The notes under the pieces: model-generated | Told to the model about the DNA's origin: nothing | What the model saw: the letters and a program-made list of their open reading frames with translations, nothing else | Database searches by the model: none | DNA from: an uncultured Christensenella sp. | Lineage (GTDB): Bacteria > Bacillota > Clostridia > Christensenellales > UBA3700 | Length of the DNA stretch: 60,057 bases | Reading direction: 5' to 3' | NCBI GenBank assembly: GCA_910577845.1 | Contig: CAJTNA010000008.1 | Coordinates: 1 to 60,057, forward strand | Made by a program: the position numbers and the translations under genes | In this document: piece after piece, positions 52,680-60,057 of the stretch | Position numbering within the stretch: position 1 is the first letter of the stretch | How the letters are laid out: each line of letters starts with the position of its first letter

Positions 52680-55313
52680 ATGATAGAATTACAAGATGTA
52701 AGTAAAGTTTATGAAAATGGCACAAAGGCAGTAAGCGATATTAGCTTGCAACTTCCTAAGGTCGGAATGGTAGCAATCACTGGTAAAAGTGGCTGTGGCA
52801 AGTCAACTTTGCTTAACTTGCTATCTAATAATGACGAGATAACTAGTGGTATTCTTACTTATAATGATACAAGTTATAAGGATATTGATTCTAAAGATTT
52901 AATAAGAGATTTTGGTTACATTTATCAAGACTTTAAATTAATAGAAAATTTAACAGTGTATCAAAATATTATGATTGGTCACGAACTCTCTAGTGATGAA
53001 ATTGACTATGACTTAATAATAAACACCGCTAAAGATTTGGGGATTTTTGATATGCTTGATGAAAAAGTTTACTCTTTATCGGGCGGACAAATGCAGAGGG
53101 TAGCAATTGCAAGAGCGATAGTAAGACAACCTAAAGTAATTTTTGCAGATGAACCTACTGGCAATTTGGATAGTGATAACTCAATAAATGTGTACAATAT
53201 TTTACGTAAACTTGCTAATGAAATATTGGTTGTTGTAGTATCTCACGATATGGAAATCTCTACTTGGGCGGATAGAGTAATAACTTTGTCTGACGGGAAA
53301 GTTATTGAGGATAATCTTGGTAAGTCTATTAGTTTTGTTGAGATTGAAAAGAAAGAAAAAAGTGCTGAGGAAAAGGATATTGAAGAGATTTTGCAAATGC
53401 AAAATGCTATTAAAAATAAATATAAAAAAACAAGCGAATTTTTCTCATTTAAAAATATACCTAAAAGGGCTAGAAAACAAGTTGCTTTAGGTGGCAAATC
53501 GTCTTTGGGACTTAGTGTTGCTTTTTTAAATAAAGATATAGTAAAAAAAGTTTGCCTTACTATAGTAATGGTAATCCTAATTGCATTAATGACATTATCT
53601 TGTGCAATGACTTTTGCAAGGGTTGAAAAGACAATGGCAAACGCTATAAATGCAACAAGTGGCAAAAAAATCTTTGCAGTGAAACCAGTTATTGAAAAAC
53701 AAAACTATACTTTATCTGCTGACGATATGAAAAAGTTTGATGAGCTATTAACTCAAAATGACTTGACTTATTACGAACTTGCAAAAGGTGAAGTTATTGC
53801 GGATAATTGGGGTAGCATATATCCAAGCAATGATAATGTAAAGCAAATGGCGTATTATGCAATGATGGATATCTCAAAAATGCAAAATGCTATTTTTACA
53901 GATAATCCAAAGGAATTGGGGATTAATATTCTACTAGGGCGAGAACCTCATAATGCAGACGAAATTGCGATATCAAAATCATTTTATGACTATATGATAT
54001 ACTATAAAAATTTTGCTATTGACATGGACAATTGCAATCACCAAATACAACTAACTGAAAGCAATTTATTGAACAATAGTCAATTCGTATCGATTTTCGG
54101 CGTAAAAATTTGCGGAGTGTTTGATGATAGGAATAGTATTGACCATAGTTTGAAGGAAAAAGATATTGACAAAATGACTGCTGAGGAATTGCAAAAATTA
54201 CAACTGGTTTTAGACGAAGAATATAGTGCTAATCCACTTATCAATTTGGTTATAAAATGTAAAGACGCAAGGACTGAATGGGGATATTTTTCTGGTGTTA
54301 ATTCGGATATGAAATTAACTTTGGAAAATTGTTTTGGTACTCAAAACAATGATTATTATTTTAACTTCGCACCAATAAATAGTGCGGTGTCAAGGTATTA
54401 TAATTTAAGCAGTGAAATTATTAATACTACACTTGCGAAAAATGAGATAATTATTGATAGTTTAACTTTGAAAAAAATAAATACTTTTTTGAAAAAAGAC
54501 AATTCTAGTGTTGATGCAATTAAAGAAGGTAGTACTTTGCCAATGTGTGTTGTTGGGATGTCAGCATTGACAGAGGAATCGTTAAAATACCCAGATAAAT
54601 TTTACTTAACACAATACGTTACTATTGCAAAAGTTTTAGATAATATCGGAACAACAACAAATTCAATTTTTATGAATGAGGAAACATACAACACCTTTAA
54701 TATAGTAAAAAAATATTCACAAGAAAGATTGGTATGTTCAGAGCATATTAGTGCAAGTAGCCTTTCAAATTTGAACAAAGATTTTAATAATTATGCTAAC
54801 AGCTTGTTTGATACTAATTGCAATAATTATATTAATTACTCAATACAAAATTGTCCAATTAAAAAATCAAGCGAGTTCGGCTTTATAAGCGTTAGTCAAC
54901 AATATTTGTGCATTCCACTAATGATATTATCAATTTTTATGTCTGTTGGCATTATAATTGTATTTTATTCCGATTTTGTAAAAACAAAAGCAAAAGATTT
55001 GTTAATATTAAAATCACTAGGTGCAAAAAAGAAAGACTTTTTAACTATTTATAGTATATTTTGTGTAGTGTTAGTAGCTATTCAAATGCTTTTCGGGTTG
55101 TTACTTGGTAGTTTATTAATATACCTAATTAATATATTTGCATCTAAAATAAGTGGTTATGCTAATATCTTTACAGTTTTTTACTTGGATTCTGTGTCTT
55201 GGGTATTTACAATATTTGCAGTCCTACTAATAAATGTTGTAAGTTTATTTATTAGCTTATCTGGTATATCTAATAAAAATCTACGCAAAGCATTCCAAAA
55301 ACTAAAAAGATAG
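52680..55313 (+). CDS. ABC transporter, fused ATPase and FtsX/MacB-type permease (second copy)
   Basis: An 877-residue paralogue of the preceding protein with the same order: ATPase (Walker A GKSGCGKSTLL, LSGGQMQRVAIARAI, IFADEPTGNLD), a highly charged linker, TM1 (about 285-305), extracellular domain, then three C-terminal TMs. Both end in a similar LR-AFQK-KR tail. The ATPase domains are much more alike than the extracellular domains, so the pair probably forms a heterodimer with specialised outer parts rather than being a recent duplicate. GAGGAAATT precedes the ATG. No two-component system is adjacent. Confidence 0.88.
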   Translation: MIELQDVSKVYENGTKAVSDISLQLPKVGMVAITGKSGCGKSTLLNLLSNNDEITSGILTYNDTSYKDIDSKDLIRDFGYIYQDFKLIENLTVYQNIMIGHELSSDEIDYDLIINTAKDLGIFDMLDEKVYSLSGGQMQRVAIARAIVRQPKVIFADEPTGNLDSDNSINVYNILRKLANEILVVVVSHDMEISTWADRVITLSDGKVIEDNLGKSISFVEIEKKEKSAEEKDIEEILQMQNAIKNKYKKTSEFFSFKNIPKRARKQVALGGKSSLGLSVAFLNKDIVKKVCLTIVMVILIALMTLSCAMTFARVEKTMANAINATSGKKIFAVKPVIEKQNYTLSADDMKKFDELLTQNDLTYYELAKGEVIADNWGSIYPSNDNVKQMAYYAMMDISKMQNAIFTDNPKELGINILLGREPHNADEIAISKSFYDYMIYYKNFAIDMDNCNHQIQLTESNLLNNSQFVSIFGVKICGVFDDRNSIDHSLKEKDIDKMTAEELQKLQLVLDEEYSANPLINLVIKCKDARTEWGYFSGVNSDMKLTLENCFGTQNNDYYFNFAPINSAVSRYYNLSSEIINTTLAKNEIIIDSLTLKKINTFLKKDNSSVDAIKEGSTLPMCVVGMSALTEESLKYPDKFYLTQYVTIAKVLDNIGTTTNSIFMNEETYNTFNIVKKYSQERLVCSEHISASSLSNLNKDFNNYANSLFDTNCNNYINYSIQNCPIKKSSEFGFISVSQQYLCIPLMILSIFMSVGIIIVFYSDFVKTKAKDLLILKSLGAKKKDFLTIYSIFCVVLVAIQMLFGLLLGSLLIYLINIFASKISGYANIFTVFYLDSVSWVFTIFAVLLINVVSLFISLSGISNKNLRKAFQKLKR

Positions 55314-55365
55314 TAGGAGATTTTTAAAAGTAATAACCAAAATATCAAAATAATAATTTTAAAAC

Positions 55366-55860
55366 TTAAGATTTACTTGTGCGATAATCATTTGCCGTCA
55401 TTATATAATGCTCTTTAAATTTACAGCAAAAATAATCAACATTTTCAAAACCAGTTTCTAAAGTAATGCTAGTAATTGTTTTATCTGGTGATAAATGTAA
55501 ATCCGTAGCACGAGCAAGTCGGTATTGTATTAAATAAGATATTGGGGTAAATGTTGATTCCTTTTTAAAAAACTTGCAAAGCACTATTTTTACTTATATA
55601 AACAGCGGAAGCAATATTGGATAGAGTGATATTTTTGTTGTAATTTGAATGAATAAATTGCATATTTAGCCTTATAATCAGCAATAGTGAGTTTCTCAAT
55701 GAAAAAGGCAATGTAAACGAAATGCAGTTATTCGGACATTCGCAAATGGCTGTTACATTTTTGCACACTCAACTATACCAAGACAGAGTAGTGCAAGTAG
55801 CTAATCAATATCTTTATCTACCGCATAGTGGTTTTCGATGATAAAATGAAAGTGTTATTT
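55366..55860 (-). pseudogene. Decayed AraC-family transcriptional regulator
   Basis: Read on the minus strand, three pieces in different frames align to the end of an AraC regulator. A distal sensor-side fragment (ENHYAVDKDID, then TAG at 55803-55801, then LLALLCLGIVE) is followed by a frameshift near 55770, the first HTH (NKNITLSNIASAVYISKNSALQ), a second frameshift near 55575 and the second HTH (ISYLIQYRLARATDLHL...ITLETGFENVDYFCCKFKEHY). At least one stop and two frameshifts mean it is not functional. The N-terminal ~100 residues are missing at the side facing the recombinase gene. Confidence 0.8.
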
Positions 55861-55962
55861 CAATTAAAAGTGGCAAAAAGAGGAACTATTTTTGAACTTA
55901 TTTCCCAAGATTACCCAAACGGAAACGGGAGTAGCAACGTAAAAAGTGCAAAATAAAAAAAA

Positions 55963-55990
55963 GAAACCGAATTTTCGGTTTCTTCTTCAG
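55963..55990 (-). terminator. Terminator of the recombinase operon
   Basis: GAAACCGA (55963-55970) pairs with TCGGTTTC (55975-55982). Downstream on the minus strand is a T-rich tract (plus-strand A8 before 55963). Confidence 0.8.
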
Positions 55991-57501
55991 TATGTTCTTA
56001 TTCCCCTATGGTGAACCATTGTATTTAAAATGGGAACACCTTTATTATCTGTGACAAGCTCATTTATTTTTTCCAAAGAAAGCCTTTCATTGTCAAGAAT
56101 ATTGTAAAGAATAATAATTTTGTCATCAAATAGATATATGGAATTAATAAATTTATTCACAATTTTTCTTTTGTAAGATATATCTTTATAATCACCATCT
56201 AAATATTGTGCCAAGGATGCTACAATATCTTGTTTAGTATGTGTAATTATTTTTGTTAATTTTAGTTTTTGTAATTCATTTTTTACATCGTCTTTTTCAA
56301 GCGATAGACTATTGGCTTTATCATTCATTCGTTTTTGTATTTCCTCATTAGGTGCATTGAAATACAAATTAAAACACTTATCTAAATCTTTTTCAATTTT
56401 ACTTAATTTTTTTTCATATTCTTTGATTTGCATTGAGACACTATTACTATTCCAATGCTCAAGTAATTTAGTGGCTAATTGGTCGATTTTATCTGGCTGT
56501 AATATAAATTTTAAAGTTTGTTGTATAATGTAATTCTCTAAAAAGTCTTTTTGCTCATTGCTTTTTTTGCAAGTGTGATATTTGTAACGTGTAGAGCAAG
56601 CATAATAATTATAAGTTTTATGTGCTTTACCAGTTCCACTCACTCCAACCATTGGTTTTTGGCAATGCCCGCAAAAAATTTTGCCAGTAAGTAAATATTC
56701 AACTTTTGCTTTTTGTGTTGCTGGTGCGAGTTTATGTTCAGCTAACTTTTTTTGCACTTTATTAAATAGTTCTTGACTTATAATTTGTGGATAATAATTT
56801 TCATTTCTAATTTCGCCATTATCAAAAATGCCAGTATATTTTTTGTTTTTCAAAATGTTTTGAAAGCTATTGTAGGTTAGTGGTGTACCATTAATAGAGG
56901 TATAACCTTTTAGTATTAATTCATTCATTATTTGTTTCTTACTTTTTCCATCTGCATATTCTTCAAACAAATAACGTATTGCTGGAGCAGTATTTTCGTC
57001 AATAATGTATTTTTTATCAACAACTTTGTAACCATATGGTACTGGACCACCAATAGAATTACCTTTTAGTATGCTTTCACGAATGCCACGTTTAACTTTT
57101 TGGCTTAAATCTTTGGAATACATTTCAGCAAACATTTCAAGCAAGCCTTCCATCAAAGCTCCCTCTGGTGTATCGCTTATAGCTTCAGTGGCAGATAAAA
57201 CTTTTACATTTAATTGTTTTAATTGGTGTTTGTATACAACACTATCATATTGGTTACGACTAAATCTATCCAGTTTATATACTAAAATATAATCAAAAGT
57301 CTTGCTTTTAGCATTTTCTATCATTCTTTTGAATTCTGGGCGGTTATCATTAGTACCAGTTGTGGCACGGTCAATATATTCATTAATAATATTTATATTA
57401 TTTCGTTCTGCGTATTCCTTGCATACTCTAAGCTGTCCTTCGATACTTTGTTCAGTTTGAGCATATGAGGAAAAACGTGCGTAAATTACTGCATTTTTCA
57501 T
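55987..57501 (-). CDS. Large serine recombinase / integrase
   Basis: A 504-residue site-specific recombinase of the resolvase-integrase group. The catalytic domain (1-150) begins AVIYARFSS with nucleophile Ser11, and includes YKLDRFSRN. The recombinase domain (about 160-260, GGPVPYGYK...) and a zinc-ribbon (CGHCQKPM...CSTRYKYHTC, about 275-320) follow. A coiled-coil stretch (about 355-420) precedes the C-terminus. It would integrate and excise the element by attP/attB recombination without host factors other than its directionality partner. Its ATG overlaps the TGA of the upstream membrane-protein gene. Attachment sites are expected near its 3' side. Confidence 0.95.
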   Translation of the reverse strand: MKNAVIYARFSSYAQTEQSIEGQLRVCKEYAERNNINIINEYIDRATTGTNDNRPEFKRMIENAKSKTFDYILVYKLDRFSRNQYDSVVYKHQLKQLNVKVLSATEAISDTPEGALMEGLLEMFAEMYSKDLSQKVKRGIRESILKGNSIGGPVPYGYKVVDKKYIIDENTAPAIRYLFEEYADGKSKKQIMNELILKGYTSINGTPLTYNSFQNILKNKKYTGIFDNGEIRNENYYPQIISQELFNKVQKKLAEHKLAPATQKAKVEYLLTGKIFCGHCQKPMVGVSGTGKAHKTYNYYACSTRYKYHTCKKSNEQKDFLENYIIQQTLKFILQPDKIDQLATKLLEHWNSNSVSMQIKEYEKKLSKIEKDLDKCFNLYFNAPNEEIQKRMNDKANSLSLEKDDVKNELQKLKLTKIITHTKQDIVASLAQYLDGDYKDISYKRKIVNKFINSIYLFDDKIIILYNILDNERLSLEKINELVTDNKGVPILNTMVHHRGIRTY

Positions 57502-57914
57502 ACTTTTTCCTTACAATCAATAATTTCATATGTTATTTTAAATTCGCTAAATTCACTAGTATTTGCTATTAAACGTTGTTCACCATTACGCAAATGATAT
57601 TCTTGCACTGTATATTCTTTAACAAAATTATTTTCTGCATCATATATTAAAAATCTTATAGATATTACATTGTAATCATCATTTGAAATAACAATAACAT
57701 CATGTGTTGCATTGTTTGTGTATATGGCTGGGAAAGATTTTCTTTGTAGTGTTTTTATGGTTTTATTTTTATTGTAGATAGAACAACACAAACAAAAAAT
57801 AATAAATAAAAGTAAAATAGGCAAAGCAAATATAAGTATTTCCCCAAAAGATGTTGAGTTTTTTATATTTGTAGGCGGTGTAGGAGTTAATATCAATATT
57901 TTTAGTATGTTCAT
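57498..57914 (-). CDS. Single-TM accessory protein B of the element
   Basis: A 138-residue protein starting at ATG 57914 (GAGGT upstream; a GTG at 57926 is less well placed). One membrane segment (about residues 27-47, ILIFALPILLLFIIFCLCC) is followed by a ~90-residue beta-rich domain. That domain resembles the one in the neighbouring gene around NDDYNVISIRFLIYDAENNFVKEY, a FxLYD-like look. The stop overlaps the recombinase start (ATGA). I know no named family with this pairing; the role is unknown. Confidence 0.75.
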   Translation of the reverse strand: MNILKILILTPTPPTNIKNSTSFGEILIFALPILLLFIIFCLCCSIYNKNKTIKTLQRKSFPAIYTNNATHDVIVISNDDYNVISIRFLIYDAENNFVKEYTVQEYHLRNGEQRLIANTSEFSEFKITYEIIDCKEKV

Positions 57915-57933
57915 ATTGTACCTCACTTAAATT

Positions 57934-58383
57934 TTATTTATAATCTTGTATGCTTGTTCGCACACTATCTGCGTTAAATTGGTCGCTTAATGATAGCTTG
58001 TATTCTGCTTGTCTAAGTTCACCTTTTTTCATATTATCTTCTCTTAATGTAAAAGTTCTTATTACATTGTAATTTTTATCATATATAGTAATACTAAGAA
58101 TAACATAATCGTAATCATCATTACATTGAATGTTAAAGAGCAATTTGGTTAATGTTTGCTCCATAGTAACGCTAGGTCGTTCTTTTCGAATAGGTAATAT
58201 ACTTTCAATACCATCATCACCACTGCCAGAGTTGCTTGAATTTGGTTTATTATCAAGATATCCTATGAAAAAAAAGACTGCGATTGCAATTAAAGAAAAT
58301 ATTATAAACATAATAAATGTGGCAAGACATCCACTACTTTCTTTTTGTGGTGGAGTGTTTTGTGTTGCGTGATGATTTTCCAT
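57934..58383 (-). CDS. Single-TM accessory protein A of the element
   Basis: A 149-residue paralogue of the next gene: a polar N-terminus, one membrane segment (about residues 20-43), a Ser/Asn/Gly linker, then a domain containing NDDYDYVILSITIYDKNYNVIRTF. The ATG at 58383 follows GTGAGG. The start regions of both paralogues share AAATTTAAGTGAGG, so the duplication included the ribosome binding site. It lies 12 bp after the repressor gene and is thus co-expressed with it in the integrated state. Function unknown; a surface-exposed lysogenic-conversion or exclusion protein is a guess. Confidence 0.75.
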   Translation of the reverse strand: MENHHATQNTPPQKESSGCLATFIMFIIFSLIAIAVFFFIGYLDNKPNSSNSGSGDDGIESILPIRKERPSVTMEQTLTKLLFNIQCNDDYDYVILSITIYDKNYNVIRTFTLREDNMKKGELRQAEYKLSLSDQFNADSVRTSIQDYK

Positions 58384-58395
58384 ATGTTGCCTCAC

Positions 58396-59055
58396 TTAAA
58401 TTTTTCTTAAAACTAAAGATACAACTTTGCCAATTATTTGGCATTGTTCCAATTCTTCATTTTCAATGTGTTTTGTCATATATTCTGGGTTAGTAGGTAC
58501 CAAATCAAGCCAATTTTCGCCTTGTTTGTATACAACTTTTTTTACAGTAGCTTCGTCACCATTGTAGAGTACAACTGCAATAGTTCCACTATCAACGTGG
58601 CTTTGTTTATGGACTAACACTAAATCACTATCAATAAAAAGTGGATACATACTATTGCCTTTAACTTTTAAAACAAAACATTCTTCTGGAGCATAACCAC
58701 AAAGTGCTGTATCTAATACCTCAATTTGACCTAAATCTTCTTGAATAGCAACCCCATCATAACCAGCTGTAATAGTGCCGATTATTGGTAATTTTGCAAT
58801 GTTATAATTTGTTATTGCATAAGGAAAATTATTAGATATTGAATCTATATGCCCAGCTGCAATCATTAAATCACGATATGTAACATTATTATAAGCGTTT
58901 TCTGCAAGTTTTTTTAAAATTATAGGTTTTGGTGTGTTTTGACCATTTAATATTCTTGTTAGCGTTGAAGAATCTATCCCACATTTTAATGCAAATGCGT
59001 TTTGAGTTCTGTTTCCTTGAGCTTTTTTTATTAATTCATATAGTTTTTGATTCAT
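58396..59055 (-). CDS. Phage-type repressor, XRE HTH plus S24/LexA peptidase
   Basis: A 219-residue cI/LexA-like repressor. The HTH (about residues 5-60, NRTQNAFALKCGIDSSTLTRIL) is followed by an autopeptidase domain: cleavage site Ala97-Gly98 (TITAGYDG), nucleophile Ser135 (KGNSMYPLF) and Lys172 (DEATVKK). DNA damage, through RecA, should trigger self-cleavage and induce the element. It is the first gene of a minus-strand unit continuing through two membrane-protein genes into the recombinase. Its promoter and the divergent one carry TTGAnnnnAATCAA sites, its likely operators. Confidence 0.94.
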   Translation of the reverse strand: MNQKLYELIKKAQGNRTQNAFALKCGIDSSTLTRILNGQNTPKPIILKKLAENAYNNVTYRDLMIAAGHIDSISNNFPYAITNYNIAKLPIIGTITAGYDGVAIQEDLGQIEVLDTALCGYAPEECFVLKVKGNSMYPLFIDSDLVLVHKQSHVDSGTIAVVLYNGDEATVKKVVYKQGENWLDLVPTNPEYMTKHIENEELEQCQIIGKVVSLVLRKI

Positions 59056-59085
59056 AAAATACCTTTATTTACTTTAATCAATAAT

Positions 59086-59114
59086 ATTTTATCAAATTTA
59101 TTGAGTAAAATCAA
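59086..59114 (-). promoter_or_regulatory. Repressor promoter (leftward)
   Basis: On the minus strand TTGATT (59114-59109) and TAAAAT (59091-59086) with a 17-bp spacer. Its -35 is part of operator 1 (59101-59114), so the repressor can limit its own synthesis. Confidence 0.65.
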
Positions 59115-59177
59115 TAAAAAGTAAAAAAAAGTGTTGACAAAAATCAACATATGCGATATAATGTTGATATAAATCAA
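59101..59177. promoter_or_regulatory. Operator array of the genetic switch (three copies)
   Basis: Three copies of the dyad TTGAnnnnAATCAA: TTGAGTAAAATCAA (59101-59114), TTGACAAAAATCAA (59134-59147) and TTGATATAAATCAA (59164-59177). Spacing is 33 and 30 bp, near three helical turns. Copy 1 overlaps the leftward -35, copy 2 the rightward -35, and copy 3 abuts the rightward -10. Confidence 0.85.
59134..59162 (+). promoter_or_regulatory. Rightward early promoter of the element
   Basis: Perfect TTGACA (59134-59139) and TATAAT (59157-59162) with a 17-bp spacer, embedded between operators 2 and 3. It drives the Cro-like gene. Confidence 0.8.
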
Positions 59178-59194
59178 TATATGGGTGTTTAAAA

Positions 59195-59407
59195 ATGGGA
59201 TTAAATTTTGACAATTTTAATAATTTATTCATTAGTAAAGGTAAAAGTAATTATAACTACTTTGCTAAAATTCTTAATATAAATGTAAGTCAATTATATA
59301 AGATTATAAATAAAAATCAAGAGCCTGGCATCAAATTTTATAATAAATTAGCAAATTATTGTAAGAATAATTGTTTAAATTTATTAGATTTTATTTTTTT
59401 TAAATAA
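59195..59407 (+). CDS. Small Cro-like HTH protein
   Basis: A 70-residue protein, divergent from the repressor. The segment SNYNYFAKILNINVSQLYKIINKNQEPGIKFYNKLANYC fits an XRE-type helix-turn-helix. Position right after the rightward early promoter and small size match Cro/antirepressor-type regulators. No clear ribosome binding site is seen (the leader is only about 25 bases). Confidence 0.65.
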   Translation: MGLNFDNFNNLFISKGKSNYNYFAKILNINVSQLYKIINKNQEPGIKFYNKLANYCKNNCLNLLDFIFFK

Positions 59408-59410
59408 TTG

Positions 59411-59424
59411 TTGATAAAAATCAA
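59411..59424. promoter_or_regulatory. Fourth operator copy between the Cro-like and next genes
   Basis: TTGATAAAAATCAA, another exact match to TTGAnnnnAATCAA, 4 bp past the Cro-like stop and 22 bp before the next start. It lies within the transcribed region. Confidence 0.7.
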
Positions 59425-59445
59425 TGATAAACTTATGGAGCAAAT

Positions 59446-59628
59446 ATGAAAATTCAAATCGGTACTATTGCATATAGAAATAAAGAAACTAATCAATTTG
59501 AAAATGCAAAACCTTTATACATAAACACCAAAAGTAAAAAGTTGAAAAAAAGAAAAGAGCAGTTTAATGATGAAATATGCGAATTTTTTATTAATGAGTT
59601 GTTAAATAATTTTAGCTCAAATGACTAA
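59446..59628 (+). CDS. Small basic protein of unknown function
   Basis: A 60-residue protein with a Lys-rich centre (TKSKKLKKRKEQ) and an acidic/hydrophobic C-terminal helix. ATGGAG precedes the ATG at good distance. It is probably in the rightward early unit. No family recognised. One copy of the AATCGGTACTA repeat (59457-59467) lies in its first codons. Confidence 0.55.
   Translation: MKIQIGTIAYRNKETNQFENAKPLYINTKSKKLKKRKEQFNDEICEFFINELLNNFSSND
59457..59467 (+). repeat. Short dispersed repeat AATCGGTACTA, copy 5
   Basis: Identical to the chromosomal copies but inside the integrative element, in codons 4-8 of the small basic protein gene. Confidence 0.4.
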
Positions 59629-59867
59629 ATTTATTATTTTACTATGAGTTTGATGCAAAGTTCTCATTAAAAAACCTTGCTACCAAAGGGCAAAGGTTGT
59701 AGATTACGCCCATTTGTAATTTTTTTCTTTCTAATTTGCGTTTGCTGGAGTTAGCATTGAATAACTACAAAAGTGTGCAGCACAAATGAACGGTTGTTAT
59801 TTTGAATGGTTATAAGTATTTAATGTGCTGCACACTTAGATTTTTTAAATAAATATAGAGGTAAAAA
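59629..59867. ncRNA. Structured noncoding region, possible minus-strand small RNA
   Basis: 239 bp without a supported ORF. It holds a perfect 14-bp inverted repeat, AAGTGTGCAGCACA (59771-59784) and TGTGCTGCACACTT (59824-59837), 39 bp apart. A terminator-like hairpin read on the minus strand, AACCTT/AAGGTT at 59673-59698, is followed by six T. The order (paired arms, then terminator) suits a minus-strand RNA of about 170 nt, but no promoter for it was established; an origin of transfer or plus-strand leader structure is also possible. Confidence 0.4.
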
Positions 59868-60057
59868 ATGGATATTACAAGGCTTATAAGTGAATTTAAA
59901 AAAAAATTTAAACTTAATGATAAAGCAGTAGACTATTTAACAAGATTTTATGTTTTTCTTAATGAATGTTATGAGAAAGAGTTGTTTAATTATTCTATTG
60001 AAAAATGCATGGATGATTGTCGCCGTGATAGACTTTTTACTGAAATGTCGTATTTAG
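59868..60057 (+). CDS. N-terminal part of an unidentified element protein (partial)
   Basis: The frame opens at ATG 59868 behind AGAGGTAAAAA and stays open for 63 codons to the window edge. It is rich in Lys, Phe, Asp and Tyr (MDITRLISEFKKK...) with no recognised motif. It would be a further gene of the integrative element. Confidence 0.6.
   Translation, partial: MDITRLISEFKKKFKLNDKAVDYLTRFYVFLNECYEKELFNYSIEKCMDDCRRDRLFTEMSYL

Noticed and set aside
55846..55956. 36-codon plus-strand open frame beginning MKVLFQLKV
   Set aside because: No ribosome binding site or recognised motif, and it overlaps the end of the AraC remnant. Mentioned only as part of the possible junction.
59101..59177. CRISPR-like direct repeats in the element's intergenic region
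   Set aside because: The repeated units are 14-bp dyads overlapping promoter elements, with unequal short spacers and no cas genes; they are operators.
1..60057. tRNA, rRNA, T-box or insertion-sequence features
   Set aside because: I scanned the intergenic gaps by eye for cloverleaf-like segments, T-box sequences and transposase motifs and found none I could support; a tRNAscan-SE/Infernal run would settle it.

Overview
The window reads as a chromosomal segment of an AT-rich (by eye about 30% G+C), anaerobic, low-GC Gram-positive bacterium. It is most likely an uncultured member of the Bacillota (Clostridia or a near relative). The signs are a class III ribonucleotide reductase pair (nrdD/nrdG), the gltX, Mini-III, RlmB neighbourhood, a split transketolase, strong AGGAGG-type ribosome binding sites, and lipoproteins with Gram-positive lipoboxes. 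TGG encodes Trp and TGA is a stop, so the code is the standard bacterial one. No rRNA, tRNA, CRISPR array or insertion sequence was recognised.

Layout. 0.6-7.9 kb: a PepV-like dipeptidase on the minus strand, then RadC, GltX, Mini-III RNase, a phi3T/B. subtilis-type thymidylate synthase, dihydrofolate reductase, RlmB and a response regulator that has lost its phosphorylation residues. 8.0-12.7 kb: a GH13 glycosidase and a three-gene polar amino-acid ABC importer whose ATPase carries two large insertions. 13-21.2 kb: acyl-CoA ligase, the Tex RNA-binding protein, an MMPL/RND exporter and a BspA-type leucine-rich lipoprotein. 21.8-24.6 kb (minus): nrdD-nrdG behind two NrdR-like boxes. 25-30 kb: a sugar nucleotidyltransferase, the split transketolase (minus), a membrane-anchored polysaccharide deacetylase and an RluA-type pseudouridine synthase. 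30.4-34.5 kb: a MarR regulator and an asymmetric heterodimeric ABC exporter behind a promoter covered by two tandem palindromes. 34.9-38.2 kb: an M29 aminopeptidase, an HTH-Fic protein with its own palindromic operators, and gap.

38.4-40.9 kb is a small accessory patch: an XRE regulator, then an unrecognised membrane protein paired with an isochorismatase-fold hydrolase. 41.1-49.9 kb is a complete arginine cluster, argG-argH-argC-argJ-argB-argD-argF, behind a promoter with an ArgR-like box, with an 8-TM membrane protein overlapping its end. It encodes the whole route from glutamate to arginine through the acetyl-ornithine cycle; only carbamoyl-phosphate synthase is absent. 50-55.3 kb holds two tandem ATPase-FtsX (MacB-like) ABC proteins with a structured leader.

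55.3-60.06 kb is one end of an integrative element, running past the window edge. A decayed AraC-type gene is followed on the minus strand by a large serine recombinase, two paralogous single-TM proteins and an S24/LexA-like repressor, which together look like one operon. Divergent from them are a Cro-like HTH protein, a small basic protein, a 239-bp structured noncoding stretch and a truncated CDS. Copies of TTGAnnnnAATCAA form a phage-like genetic switch over both divergent promoters, with an extra copy inside the rightward unit.

The most unusual items are the repressor/membrane-protein/recombinase operon and its operator array, the structured noncoding region at 59.64-59.87 kb, the 38.4-40.9 kb pair, the expanded GlnQ-like ATPase, and a repeated 11-mer (AATCGGTACTA) found five times in the window.
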